Shown: piece after piece, positions 34,813 through 47,341 of the stretch
Layout of the letters: each line of letters starts with the position of its first letter
How positions within the stretch are numbered: the stretch's first letter is position 1
Assembly (NCBI GenBank): GCA_015680905.1
Contig: CM027381.1
Span: forward strand, 434,001-498,000
Origin: Coptis chinensis
Lineage: Eukaryota > Streptophyta > Magnoliopsida > Ranunculales > Ranunculaceae
DNA length: 64,000 nucleotides
Direction of reading: 5' to 3'
Position numbers and translations under genes: made by a program
The notes under the pieces: model-generated
Seen by the model: the letters and a program-made list of their open reading frames with translations, nothing else
What the model was told of the DNA's origin: nothing
Databases searched by the model: none

Positions 34813-35434
34813 CAATCGTCTCCGTGAGATCGCGAATAAATCAAAATCTTAAATGTAAAACCCTTCAGATCCAAACCTTTCCTTCTCGAAATTAGCATTT
34901 AATTGGACCTTGAAAAGCTTGAAACCTCTAAGTGCCTTCGACCCTCTAAGTGCTTGAAACCTTTTTGGTATATACCGGAAAGATTTTTACTTCTAAGATG
35001 AAAAAAAAAAATCATCATCATTACCCACTTCTATACACTACAAATCATCTCTTTCATTTCAATGAACAAGGCAGGTCTTACGCTTCTTCAAGACATTCTC
35101 GCAATTGTTCAATTGCTCTTTTACATCAACTACTCTATACAAAAAATATCTTGGATCCTTAGAGGTTCAAATCAACTCGAGGTACTGAACAAAAAAAAAA
35201 TTAACTCAAGTGCAAGATCTGAATGAAAGAAAATAAGTCAGGGGGCCACAACGGAAACATTATACATCACTGGAAGGCATGGTCTCGACAGGACAGAGTT
35301 TACATCTGATGGCAAGAGAATGAATATAGGTTCTCTACTGATGATGGAAAACATCTCTTCTGATCAGTACTTTTCTTATCTATTATATTGTGTGCTTATT
35401 TTTTTTTTTTATGTTGATTTTTTTATTTTTGCAG

Positions 35435-36340
35435 CCAAATGGCCGTTTTGAGACACAAACCAAGATCTGTCTTAGCATATCAAATTATCATCCTGACCAT
35501 TGGCAGCCATCATGGAGCGGTAAGCTTCATACAATGTGCATTTAATTGTTTTCCATCATTTGAAAGATTAAATTGGAGAGACTATTAATAGTTGACTCTC
35601 TTGCCATTAAGTTTTAGGTTCTTCCTTTTAGATGTGAAGTTTTACGAACATGGTGTAATTGATAATTTTTCGTTTGTCTTTTTACATTTATGGTTACGTG
35701 TTAAACATAGACCTTTATAAAAGATAGATAACTGGAGTTGTTGTTCGATTAATGTATATATGAAATACAAAGATGTTTGAGTTGGATAAAGAGTTCCAAT
35801 TGAATGAGTATATTCTTGTCTTGCCAAAGTTTGACATGCTTTTCATATCGATCCACCACTTTTAAATGGCGATTCGAGCGACCTTATTTGCATTGATTGC
35901 ATTCATGCCCACAAATCCAAATGGTGCCTTGGGCTCACTGGATTACAAGAAAGAAGAAAGGTATTTGTTTGGTAATTAAATCGCGTGGCAAAGCACCAAA
36001 ATTTGGAACGTCGAACGCCAAAGACTAATTGATGAGGTATGTTTAAATTCTATACTTGAATCCCCCATAAACATCTTTTATAAGTTGTGACTGTGTGCTT
36101 TTAAATTCACCAAGATTTGCCGAAAGCGAGTGCCCCCAATTCCTCAACTTGTCGCACAAGAGTCATCGATGAACACCCAACCAATGCGAAGGTGAAGCAC
36201 CGTTGCTCCTCCGGATGGTGATAACATAGCCACTCTCGACGAGCAGCCAAACCCCGGTTTGAAGGCGGGATTGACGCTCGAGAGGTCCATGCCAATGCAG
36301 GTCCTTTGAGTGTCGGTTTCGTGACTGATGAATGTATCAA
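35435..36340 (+). pseudogene. Ubiquitin-conjugating enzyme E2 fragment (UBC32-34 type)
   Basis: Exon 35435-35519, bounded by a TTTTGCAG acceptor and GTAAGC donor, encodes NGRFETQTKICLSISNYHP and DHWQPSWS, including the catalytic cysteine (KICLS). The exon at about 35868-36036 continues with ALIAFMPTNPNGALGSLDYK and WNVERQRLIDE after small lesions. The third at about 36112-36340 has VPPIPQL and a degraded tail. This matches the membrane-anchored UBC32/33/34 group (UBC6-like, ER-associated degradation). The N-terminal part of the UBC fold and the C-terminal membrane anchor are missing, and frameshifts are present. Retained introns show it came from genomic DNA, not cDNA. Confidence 0.82.
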
Positions 36341-37690
36341 GGCGTGTCCCAAAGAGCGAGCATGGTGAACGGCCCGCCAAAGGCCGAGGTCGAGTTTCAA
36401 AATAGTCGGATGATCACTGTTCACATGGCTGCGATAGGGCTCCACAGTTGCAAGAAGACACGGCATATAGTTCATTTGTTGTTGAGTAGATCATCGGGCA
36501 TGTGTCTCACCGCTTGGAATCTCTTGCACCGTCTAACCAGCCACGCAGTTCAAAGGTAAGATCCCTTGATCGACCACCTAATTTAATTTATTAAGTTCCT
36601 TCACTTCAGTGCATTTCTTTTATTTCTCTACTTACATTGTTTCCCCTAAACTTTTCATGATTATTTTTCTAATTATTTGCTTATATTGTTGCGTCGAATA
36701 GGAATTTAGGTCACTCTTTGTTACATAAAAGTTGTGGATTCGGCATTAATTAATTAAAGAGCTTAATTGTGAAATTAAGGAACCCTTCGATTAAGTTCTC
36801 CAAAGCTTTAATCGTGAAAATGAACAAAAGAACCCTTCATTCTCCAAAGCTCACAAAAACCCTTCGTTCTCCAAAGCTCGAAGTTCTCAACGAAGGGAAA
36901 AAAAAAGGCGCATGATACAACGGTGGCTTTTGCAGGTCAACAAGTGATTTCTCTAGAAGGGCTTCATCAATAGTGGTATTTCTTTTTATTTTCAATTCCC
37001 GGACAATTGTTTATATCTTCGTACTTATTTTTCTCTCATCAATCAATTCCTCTAAATTAGCCATCTCCTAATCACTTGCAGAGACCATTATATCTTCATC
37101 GGTTCTCCTCCTCTCGGTTGCAAGAAGGAAAACTACATCGGGTATGGTCTCTCTCATATTCTATCATTTTTACCCTTTCTTTTTTTTGTTATTGTTTCTA
37201 TGCAGTCAATTTATTCTATTGAGAAGATTGGAAACCAAACCTTGATCATCTTGCTTTATGAAACTTTTTTTTTTCTCCTCTCATCAATTTTGGGTTAACC
37301 TCATGTAGTTTTGACATTCTGAGATCAAATCAGAGTTTTTAATTAAAGTTAAGGTCTATTTGCATATGTAGTTTGATATTAGATATTTGCATTGGCTATT
37401 GTTTTAGGACACCGTACCACACCATGCAAAAACAACTGTACCCTACTTTAACTAGACAACAAAAAGTATTATCTTTTTTTTTTCTCTATTCTTTTTCAAA
37501 CCCCATCTTCTTAGATGTCCTTTTCATTTAATTTATGTGCTACTTAAGGGCTTTGGTCAATTTTTATTTCTTTCTTCCTTCGTTCTTATTTTTTTCTCTT
37601 ATCATTTTTGGTTCCTTGGCGTTCATTCTTATTTTGTGACTCCTCATAGATGTATCTTTGGATCGATTGGAAGCGCATAATTGTCATAAA

Positions 37691-38507
37691 AGTCTAGGTG
37701 TCCCTTTAAGTGTGTTTTTTCTCCCTAGATTTGTTGTGTGTTCCGACAACTTTGTCTGTTAGCGTGTTTTACGGTTGTCATTACATTTTTCTGTTGAGTG
37801 CAGCGATATAGGGCACAAGATTCTTGAAATCGAGGTATACCGTAGACAGTGCAATTTTTTTCCCCTTACTTTGTTATTAGTTTTAACAAATCAATCCTTT
37901 TCATGTGACATTGATGCCATCGGAGATTCTTTTCTTCTTGGTTGGTGGTTACTACAAATCGGTTTCTTCGCCCTTTTATTGTTGATGTTTGGTCCTTCGT
38001 GCGGTGACACCACGTTTTTTCTGTTTGTTTTACCATATTTCTAACTTTGTGGACAAATTCTTTTTACATTACGTTTTGATTCTATTAAAACTTTAGGGTA
38101 GCTATGGTTTCTTTCTCTTTACCTTTTAAGTCTAGGTGTCCCTTTGAGTGTGTTTTTTTCCTCCTAGATTTGTTGTGTGTTTAGACAACTTTGTCATTAG
38201 CGTGTTTTACGGTTGTCATTACATTTTTCTGTTTACTACTAGCGTTGAAGGGCACAAGATTCTTGAAATTGAGGTATACCGTAGACGGTGGAATTTTTTT
38301 TCCCTTGCTTTGTTATTAGTTTGAACAATTCAATCCTTTTCATGTGACATTGATGCCACAATGGATTCTTTTCTTCTTGGTTGGTGGTTACTACAAATCG
38401 GTTTCTTCCTTTTTTTTTTTTTGATGTTTGGTCCTTCAGTTATGGTGATACCACATTTTCCTGTTTGTTTTTACCACATTTCTAACTTTGTGGACAAATT
38501 CTTTGTT
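37691..38507 (+). repeat. 438-bp tandem duplication
   Basis: AGTCTAGGTGTCCCTTT starts both copies (37691 and 38129). The match runs through CACAAGATTCTTGAAAT, GGTATACCGTAGAC, TTGGTTGGTGGTTACTACAA and ends at TTTGTGGACAAATTCTTT. The copies differ by substitutions and small indels. Confidence 0.92.
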
Positions 38508-40356
38508 AATGACATTTCGCGTAGTTGTTTTGGGACCTCCCTTTGGTATTTGGTAATGAAAGACAGTTTTTTAGCCTCTCGAATGTACTTATGATATTTA
38601 AAAAAAAAAAGGTCCATTTACAAATTATTAAAAGGCTATCTAGAATAATTATTGCATCTTGTTCTTTAACAGGTTTTTGGTATAAAGCAACACCCATAAG
38701 GATGTTGATATGCTTCCAACATTTATGCCATTGAAATGTAACAACCCAACATGTTGATTATTTTGTCATTTCTTAACGACCCTTTCAATTAGTCGGCTAA
38801 ACACCGTTTCTGAGTGTGTAGTCCATACAAAATAGGCTACAAAGCTTAATAATTGGTAGATTTGTTTGGGTTTTGCTTGGTGGTATTTTCTAATTGAATT
38901 TCATCTAAATCTTCTCAAGATTTTCTTGGTAATTATACTAATATTGTATATACATTCTGTTGAATTGAAATATTCTCCAACTACCCATGTCTACCACTTT
39001 GTTCTCTTTTAGCTTTTGATACCTTCCCTCCTAAAAAGAAAATTGTTAATCCATGTTGTTCCCTGGACTCTGTAATAAACTTAATTTCTTCTTGCATAAT
39101 TGTGTGTGTTAAGATTTAGCCCAATTTGGTAATTTTTTTTGGACCAATGAAAATCCCTTCAAATATATGGATACACCCCTTTCTAAATTTGTTCCTTTTT
39201 TTTTATGAAGTTGATGATTGACTGAGGTTATTGTGTATTTATATGTGAAGTGTTGAGAAGGATTGGTAAAGTAGGATGCATTTTTTTTTTTTTTTTTAAA
39301 GCATTTTGTTAGTTGGTCAAGTATTGAACTTCCTCGAGTTGGAATAAGCTAAGATAAATGATTAATACATTCACAAAATATTTAACGTATCATTTTTAGT
39401 CGTCTTTTCTTTTCTTTTTTCTTCAAGATTGTTCTTCATAAAGCAGTTTTTTGGAGTTAACCGTACCACCATTGAAAGTGGCATTTTTTGGTAAGATTTG
39501 GGTTCTTCTTTTTTGGTCAAACTCATGTGTGCATATGATGTTGTCGTTTATACAAATGAAAATTAATTGGAAAGTATTTCTCAGCCCAATAGCCTCAATG
39601 TAATTTAATTGTTATATTTCTTTGAACTGTGTTTCCAAGGTTTCCCAAGAAGGAAGAAGATAGGTTGATTTTATGAGCAAATAATTCACTGTGGAGGGGT
39701 GCTGCTGGTGTGTATGTTCTTTACGCGATGCTATGACTAATGTTATTCATTGCCAACATATTTGTTATAGTTTTAGTACTCATAGTGATGCATATTTCAA
39801 CTAATATTTTGAGTGTGTACTTGCCACTAGAAATATATCACACCAGTCTAGACACACCTTTTGATAACAACTTAAGGTCAATGTTGCCGCTCTTCTTTGA
39901 TAGATTAATTTTATTGATTAAGGATTTAAGGTTAAATGCTAAAATTAAGTTTTTACTGTTTTCTAATATGTGAAGCTTAGACGTTCAAAGTTCTTAATGT
40001 TGTTCATATACTTATTAACATGACTTAGTACCATATATTTGAAGTATTAAATCCGTATGCACATTAAAGAAAGAGTTCCTTGATTAAGAGTTGAACCTTC
40101 AAGACCTACTTGATCTGCCAGATTTTGAAAATGTCCAAATCCTACAGAGGCAATAGCTAGACGCTATTATCCTGACTAACTTGACTTAGAATATGTGCTT
40201 TAAGCTAATTCAATTTAGAATGTTAATTTACAATTAACCTAGGTGCCTAGCTTATGATACATTTCCCAGTATAGGTTTCAAAGTAGATACTCTAAATAGC
40301 ATTCATGTGAACTTTTTTGACCTAACACTATAGGTCACATCAATTAGTATTTTATA

Positions 40357-40437
40357 TCAACTTAACAAAACAGCTCGGTTTATGACTCGCGTCTAGGATT
40401 CAATTTGAGGGGTATAAATTGAGGGTTACCATGCTGC
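40357..40437 (+). repeat. Dispersed 80-bp motif, copy 2 of 4
   Basis: TCAACTTAACAAAACAGCTC then GACTCGCGTCTAGGATTCAA and GGGGTATAAATTGAGGGTTA. It is followed by sequence leading to a plausible 5' UTR and start codon at 40661. Confidence 0.85.
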
Positions 40438-40660
40438 CAACGTTGGATTATGAATTAATTAAATGTCTTAATTGTGAAAACCCTTTGTGTGCAAACCCTT
40501 GGTTATTTCAGTCTTAATTATGGAAACCGATCAAAGATAAATCTTTTGGTCTTCACAATCAACTAATTGGAAATAAAATAAACCCCGTTCCCTTCAAACC
40601 CTTTAAGAGTAGAGTTAGGGTTATAAGCAATCATTTGTCTTTTTCTTCTTCTTCTTCACC

Positions 40661-40723
40661 AATGGCTTCGAAGAAGAAGAAGCAGCAAACTACTTCACTT
40701 CTGCTGAGAGAACTCCCACGATT
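40661..40723 (+). pseudogene. Orphan first exon of an unidentified gene
   Basis: A CT-rich leader (TCTTTTTCTTCTTCTTCTTC) precedes an ATG in good context (CACCAATGGC). It opens MASKKKKQQTTSLLLRELPRL and ends at a GTAAGC donor near 40723. No matching second exon is recognisable downstream. It looks like a promoter plus first exon captured from a host gene. Confidence 0.45.
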
Positions 40724-40729
40724 GTAAGC

Positions 40730-41550
40730 TTTTTTTCTTTTTCTTTTTTTTTCTTATCTTTGTGATGTTCAATGTTATTGCTAACGTTAGATGTATCTAA
40801 TAATTGTATCAAGAATAACATTTTACCATAACTCTAGCATATGCTATAAAGTAAAATGATCCTCATACATTATATGTAGATTTGACAAAATTATGAGGAA
40901 AGAGATTCTGCTAATGTGGTATCATTTCAATTTTCTTCTCGACACACTTTCTTACTAAAGATTTCTGCACTGTGTATGGTAATTGTGCATAACGCTTTCA
41001 TAATAGCTTGTGGTTTCGACTTCTCCCATGCTTCAAATATTTTTCACGGCTCTCATTTGCAATGAACATGCCAATGTAGATACAAGATAACTGTGAATAA
41101 AGTTTTATCCTCATAAGACCACCGGATGTTACAAGTTAACAAGACTTAAGGGGAATTTGAGTTTATCTGAATAATGTTGTTCTTTTTAAATTGTTGATTT
41201 CTTAATGAAATTCCTCATAACATATTCTTACATGTTTCTTTTTCAGTATTAGAGTTTGAAAAATGTTATTATCCATGATAGATGATTTGTGTATGATGCA
41301 CCCTTTACTATATTATATATTCCTCCTATGCTTAATGACCCGGCTTAAGTTGTATATATATATTCCTTTGATAATTTTGGTGGAACTAATATATGTGTAA
41401 AATGCCCACCCTCTCTCTTTATGGTATTACTAGCATTCTTATTGTCATTTGCTTTCTTGATCGATTTTCTTCCAACAGATCTTTGCATTCAATAATATAA
41501 ATCCCCAAGCTCCCACTCATATCCTAATTATTCCGAAAGTTAGGGATGCC
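40730..41550. other. Non-coding stretch, nothing recognised
   Basis: AT-rich sequence, probably intron-like DNA carried with the orphan first exon. No coding sense or repeat seen. Confidence 0.4.
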
Positions 41551-41632
41551 GACTTAACAAAACAACTCACTTTCCTGACTCGCGGCTGGGATTCAATTTC
41601 AGGGGTATAAATCAAGGGTTACAATAGTGCCA
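41551..41632 (+). repeat. Dispersed 80-bp motif, copy 3 of 4
   Basis: ACTTAACAAAACAACTCACT, TTCCTGACTCGCGGCTGGGA and GGGGTATAAATCAAGGGTTA. The best match to copy 1, but lacking its leading TC. Confidence 0.85.
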
Positions 41633-42032
41633 CCAAAGCGTGTGAGTTGGTTTGTACACTCTTTTCTTTAGTTTGTAGGAAATCGATTAACCACCTTCTT
41701 AACTATGAACTATGGTAAACTCATTAATTTATTCTATTTGTAGCTATCGTTCTCCCTACAGATTTTATGAGGATTCATTTATACCAATACCATCAATTAC
41801 TATTTCAAAAAAAAAAAAATCGCGTGTCACAAAGACACACATAATTAGTGATAATATGCCTACAATTGATTCTTTTCGGTTTGTTGATCATGTTGTTTCT
41901 TTCAAAGCGTGCTTCTCCATTTATAGTCATTCTACAACATTTGATAAGAGATGTAAAGGCTTTGTGGTTGGGCGTCTTATCTTTCTTTCTTTCTTTTATT
42001 ATTATTATTATTTTTATAATTAAATTTTATTT

Positions 42033-42104
42033 GACAATGAACACAACTCGACTTGCGGCAAGGATTCGTTTCGGGGGTATAAATCGAGGGTCACAATTGC
42101 CTCC
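42033..42104 (+). repeat. Dispersed 80-bp motif, copy 4 of 4
   Basis: AACACAACTCGACTTGCGGC, GGGGGTATAAATCGAGGGTC and ACAATTGCCTCCACGTGAGA. The following 100 bp also match the sequence after copy 1 (AAAACCCTTCAG.ATCCAAACCTTTC). Confidence 0.8.
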
Positions 42105-42573
42105 ACGTGAGATTAGGGATATAAATCAAATTCTTAAATGTGAAAACCCTTCAGTATCCAAACCTTTCGTTCTCCGAGATTAGAATTTAATTGTGAAAAG
42201 CTTCACAACCTTTTGGGTTCTCCTTCCACCTCTCAGTGCTTCGACCATCTCAGGTATATACCAGAACTCCTCTCTCCGATCCCCATATCGCTACTTCTTT
42301 CTCAGGTAATCTCCATCTCTCTGGCTTTCAATTATATTCTCATGGCATCATATTTTTTTTTACCATAATTTGAAGATTGAGATATTGAGATGTTTTTAAC
42401 TGTTTAAATTAATATATTTTCATTCGGCGTTTCAGTGCAAATGATGTTTTCAAATAGGAATTTTTTCAGGAGTTTGTCTATTTTGTATTGTTTTCTATGA
42501 GTTTTATTGCATATTGTTATTAAACAGGTCATTGGTGCACTCTCTACCTTTCTTTCTCACATTGCACTCAGGT

Positions 42574-42593
42574 ACTCTCTCTCTCTCTCTCTC
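42574..42593. repeat. (CT)n microsatellite
   Basis: A pure CT run in a pyrimidine-rich leader-like stretch ahead of the exon at 42680. Confidence 0.9.
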
Positions 42594-42679
42594 TACTTTT
42601 TGTACTTCAAGCATGGCTTCTACCTATTGCAAGCAGATCTTACCAATGCTTTATTAAGTATTTCAAATTTTGTCCTATA

Positions 42680-42835
42680 GACCTAGATCCTTGAACAGCT
42701 CACTTGCTCTTTGGCCAGAAAGGTCAATTAGACGCGTTAACAATCCAATGTCCTCGGTGAGGTTTTGCTCAGAGTCTCATTTGCTCTTGCAGGAACTCCA
42801 AAGGGTAGAGAATGAAAATCCCTTGGGCAACAATG
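42680..42835 (+). pseudogene. Orphan exon resembling a mitochondrial presequence
   Basis: Plus-strand codons read RPRSLNSSLALWPERSIRRV and then NNPMSSVRFCSESHLLLQEL. They are rich in R and S and contain an RFCS sequence like a mitochondrial processing site, followed by VENENPLGNNG and a GTGAGC donor. The parent gene is not recognised. It sits just upstream of bromodomain exons, so the two may be a chimera. Confidence 0.4.
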
Positions 42836-42934
42836 GTGAGCTTCTGTTTTGCCATAAATATGTAAAATTCTACACGTTCTATGCTAATGTTTTGTAACAA
42901 TGAGTCTCTATGTAAAACGTAGTTTTTGCTGTAT

Positions 42935-44660
42935 CAGTCAACCATCAACAGAGCGACCGACACCTCAGATGCCAGAGAAAAGAACGTTGCACGTTGTTCT
43001 TGAGATACTGCAGAGGTTAGTATTTATGAACATAAATCCTTGATTAATGAAACTCAAGGTAATACTTGGGCATAGCTTCGCTCATGAGAGTATTCTACTT
43101 CTTGGATTCTTTTTGGGAAAGACACGTGAGATCTTATTTGTACCGTTGATCCTGTAGAGGTTTGTACTTGATTTATTTTCCCCAATGTCAAAGTTCAATA
43201 ATATTTATAGCGGACTTCTTGCTTTGGAAGGTTGAGGGATACTATGAGATTATTAAAGAGCCAATGGATTTCATGACTATGAAAGAAAAAAACAAAGCAA
43301 GGAGCTTACAAATCTCTTAGAATCGGTGTCTTAGTAGTCCACTTTCGGTCGCGGTTAACATAAATTCCAAGATCTTTACCCTATGCCTCGATTATTAGTG
43401 AATCTGTGATATCTAATTAGTGAAACATGACTCGGTTTCCATATTTGAGTTTATGGGAGCATAGTTGGACTGTGATTGATTAATTATTTGAATACTTATA
43501 GCATGGCGTTTTCTTGATATTTGAGAATGCGATGCTTTTCAATGCTCAAAACACCATCTTTTCTTCAAATCATCGATTGCTTGCTTTACTATTTAGTCTC
43601 AACAGTTCTTAGTCATTTTGACAAAGAATGTTGCCTAAAATACCCCGCTTACCTAAAATACCACCTTACCTTTATTACGAAAACATGCGATGAGTTTTTC
43701 GGGGCTCAAACTATAGACAGGCTGGCTAAGCGGTGGTTCGAACCCTCGAGCGAAGCCCGGAAACCTTGAGTACTTAATTCTTGACGAAAAAAAGACATGG
43801 CGAAAGCCCAAATTTGAAAACGAAGTTTAAATTCTACATTGCAACCTCGAGCTTAATGAGAGGTAGATCGAGTAGAATGACTTCCAATGTCGCATCAAGC
43901 GGTAAGCCACATTCTTGATATGGTGATTCAAATTTCATCCATGCATATGCTTAAAATTTATCCACGCTAACACTTCAAGTACGCCTTATATACTGTTTAC
44001 TAACTCAAAGTTATATTTGTATAGAAGACTTGTCGCTAAAATTTTGGCACAACGTACTTTTTTGTGTCACTCTATGACTATCAAAGATCTGCCCTCCTCG
44101 TAGACTCCTAGAGAAAAAGTATGTATAGTAATTAGTATGTAGGGTGCAAGTTGAACCATCCAACTGATATTATATCAAATGTAAAAATACCTTTTTGTTT
44201 TATGTAATCAATGTAATATACTAAAATGCCGTTAGATTTGTTATATAAATTTGACCATGGGATTTTCTATTTTCTATTCTTTTCCTTTACTTTTTCCGGG
44301 AACTAGAGAAGGACAACCGCGTTCAAGTTCTGAGGCCTTTTAAATCTTTCCTAAATGAAACCGAGTCATTAATTTCAAAGGAAGCCACTTGCTCCAAATC
44401 TATTGTCGCTGGCGTAAGTCTTCTTTATCCTTTGTGAAAAAAAATTTAGTTCCTAAAAGTTTATGGTGATTACATTCTTGAGACTCTACAGATTGACAAA
44501 GGAAGGATGGGGCTATGGATACAAGGAGAGCACATTGCGGTTTTTGTGGAAGGTCCGGGTCCGACGACTAACAAGGTTGCTTTCGACAAAAATTCAGGAA
44601 TGTATAATTCCACCCCTAACACCGACTTTCAAGCAACACATCACAAGGTCATACTCAACC
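42935..44660 (+). pseudogene. Bromodomain-containing protein fragment
   Basis: Several plus-strand exon-like blocks from one gene. PTPQMPEKRTLHVVLEILQR (about 42957-43016) is the start of a bromodomain. GYYEIIKEPMDFMTMKEK (about 43232-43290) is the acetyl-lysine pocket region. VFLIFENAMLFNAQNT (about 43508-43555) is the helix with the conserved asparagine. NRVQVLRPFKSFLNETESLI (about 44319-44378) and GYKESTLRF, GPTTNKVAF (about 44516-44590) match the region C-terminal to the bromodomain in plant BRD-type proteins that associate with chromatin remodellers. Frames are broken in each block, and intron-sized gaps separate them. Confidence 0.75.
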
Positions 44661-45700
44661 TACAACAGATTTGAACTTTACGGGTGATGATGGGCGGTTG
44701 GAATCTGACGGACGGATGCCAACAAGCCCGATGCTTTCGGTATCGCGATGCAAAGTTAGCTTCTTAGGCAAGGCCTCGGAATTGAGTGCTTCCTCCGCGA
44801 GAGAAGATCACATCTCCGGATCAACCGTTGCCTTTTCTAGCTACAAGAACATCGAAAAGTACCAGCCAAGGTCTCGACTCTTCTATCGGGCCGGTAGCTA
44901 TGGAGTCGTTTTGGCTCGAGGCAAGTAGCTCTATTGGGGAAAGGGAGACCAACAGCTCTATCCAGGTACCACGACCCCTTTGGTTGCTTATAGGTTGAGA
45001 GTGGTCCCTCTATTTGAAACCGTCGAGGACTTGAGAGGAGCTGGTTCGGTGATCGAAAAGTTGTTAGCAATTGATTGTTATCGGAGCACATCATAAAAAC
45101 CACAATGGACAACAAAGGTAGTGCATGCGATCATAAATAAATGGGATAATTTTGTCTAGGCCATATGAAACTTCGTAACTCCATCGGGTTATTGTGGGGA
45201 GGTAATGGTTGGGTACTCAGATTCTGGAAAAGATGTTGACCGCTTCAACTGCCGCGTGGGAACCGTACAAAGCCCAAGAGGCGTTGTGGCTACCGCAATG
45301 AGTATGGCATCAAAGTAACACTATTCCATGGACGGGGAGGAAGTATTGGACGTGGTGGTGGACCCACGTATCTTGCCATTCAGTCCCAACCACCGGTTCT
45401 CAGAATGGTAGTAGGTCCATCAATGCGATTCGCAGAACTTGGATACTACTAGATAATTCTTTTGCTAGCTAACGTTCAAGTAATAGCAGCAGTGTCTTAC
45501 CTTTTTCAAAATCGCCTTCGTTCATGGTTATTTCATCCTCTTGAATCTATATATAAAAGTCTATAGTAATCGTCAAATGGTTTTTCCAATCGAAGCGTTA
45601 CACTCTTCATTAGAACACGTTCAATTAGAAATTTCAGTAACCTTTGTTTAAACATATCTTTTTGTCCGACTTCGGTTATAGCCTCCAATCCCCTAGAGAA
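44661..45700. other. Possible tail of the bromodomain fragment, otherwise unassigned
   Basis: Plus-strand frames at 44671-44928 (LTGDDGRLESDGRMP-like start) are serine-rich and open but not recognisable. The block may be the low-complexity C-terminal part of the bromodomain gene. 45130-45700 shows nothing definite. Confidence 0.35.
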
Positions 45701-45719
45701 GAAAAATTGGTGTAACTTT

Positions 45720-46110
45720 ATGGAAGAAATTTCCAAATTCAGTTGCAACAATTATCGGAGTATTGTATATGACAACCCGGACTTTCTTGCCTACTTTAAC
45801 TAGGTTACGCCACAAGTCGAGCTTGGTTTCCTCAACATAGGAAGCGGACCGGCCACGAAGCAAGAATTCAACAGAATCGGACATCTTCGTGCAATACCAT
45901 GGGTATTTGCATGGACACAGACAATATTTGTTCTCCCGCTTGGCTTGGTGTTGGTCTTTCGGCCTAAAGGGTGCATCTGGCGAGGGATATACGAAGATTT
46001 GCAAGCAATGTACAAAGAATGGCCATTCTTCCAGTCCGCTATAGATCTCATAGAGATGGTACTTGGAAAAAGTGACATCCCTATATCCAGGCATTACGAT
46101 GAAGTGCAAG
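45720..46110 (+). pseudogene. Phosphoenolpyruvate carboxylase fragment (bacterial-type, PPC4-like)
   Basis: About 125 codons on the plus strand: MEEISKFSCNNYRSIVYDNP, DFLAYF, ELGFLNIGS, HLRAIPWVFAWTQT, EDLQAMYKEWPFFQSAIDLI and MVLGKSDIP, HYDEV. The HLRAIPWVFAWTQTR region is a conserved catalytic stretch of PEPC (C4 acid synthesis from PEP and bicarbonate). The MYKEWPFFQS...IDLIEMVLGK wording fits the plant bacterial-type isoform better than the plant-type one. The arginine after WTQT is lost and three or more frameshifts occur. I see no intron inside this fragment. It is non-functional. Confidence 0.82.
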
Positions 46111-47341
46111 CTGTCAAACTTTACACGATTTGTAAATAAAACTGCTTGACCAAGTAACTTATATTTTGTTGCATTTGTTCCCGATTCTCGATGGCTATGC
46201 TACTAGCAATATAGGCACAGTTAATAAATTGATATGTGTTACACCTTTGACTACTACTTAGTGCATATATTGTTTTCATCTAATAGTCTAAAATGATGCA
46301 TTTATTGCGTATGTTTAGGAGTCGTCTATTTTTATTTTGGTGGTCGTTGGTTCTGACTTTGGTACTTTGGTACTTTGGCATACTATTATCAAATATATTC
46401 ACTGGATTGTTACACCTCTCACTTTGCCGTTGACGATGGAGGTATTGGAATCGGCATTGGAAGTAGTGTTGGTGTTGAAATTTGGTATCTTGCCGTTGCT
46501 ATCGAAAATCTGCTTCCTCTTTGAAATTGATTTATAGAATAAAAGTAACGATTGACAATGTGAGAAAAAGTGTAATATATATAGATACTGCTAGCACAAT
46601 CTTAATAGTAAAAAATGTGTGTTAGTGAGTGAGATCAAGTGTGATTTGTGCTCGGTATTAATCAGATGATACGTGGTTTTATTTTTATTTTTTATTTTTA
46701 TTTTTTTTTTTGCTTTGGTAAGATTTGAATGTATCGTAGTGCGTGAAAAGTTGTCGAAAGCAATTGAATTGTTACATGCTACTGTATTTTACCATTACAC
46801 AGACCAACTGTTGGAACAATGGAGAGTATTTACACTTCTCCAGTACTAACATCTAGCAACCACTAATGATATTCATTGTAGTGTTGGGGACTTACGCACA
46901 AATTCATCACTATACAATATTTATTTGGATTTTACCATTTAGACATAAATAAACATAACTTACAAGTATATAAAATCAAAGAATTACTTGGAAAATCACC
47001 AAGAGTTACTGATTAAGATGCAAACAAGTAACGAAACTAAAGAAGATAATGGTCTTTCACATACTGCTATACAACATAGTATTTTGTGAAGAGTACAGAG
47101 TTCTCAGTGATGTTCAAGTATTTGCTGATTCAATTTTTTAAATTATTTTCAATAGTTAATTACTATCGTGTTCGGAGGAAGAGGTGTAGCTCTTAAATGT
47201 TGTTGCAAAGTTGAAGTCTATCCATAGGCAAGTAATTAAGTGTAAAAGCCAATAAAAAAAGTTTTCTTCCTTTGCCTAATTATTGTCCTTTGAGATCAAT
47301 GATTGTTAGGGGGGCTACAATATATAATAATTTTATGGAAT
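46111..47341. other. Helitron 3' subterminal region, no gene
   Basis: AT-rich DNA between the last captured fragment and the Helitron hairpin. No protein or repeat recognised. Confidence 0.45.

Larger units (their letters stand above)
36341..40660. other. Non-coding stretch of the captured region
   Basis: Contains a block at 36735-36910 with repeated CCCTTCGTTCTCCAAAGCTC-type phrases, related to the sequence following the dispersed 80-bp motif. It also contains the 438-bp duplication listed separately. No protein recognised; the plus-strand frames around 37775 and 38361 are mutually duplicated and F/L-rich, without known motifs. Confidence 0.5.

Noticed and set aside
36107..36475. Minus-strand frame of 122 codons
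   Set aside because: Opposite strand of the UBC-like C-terminal exon; no motifs of its own.
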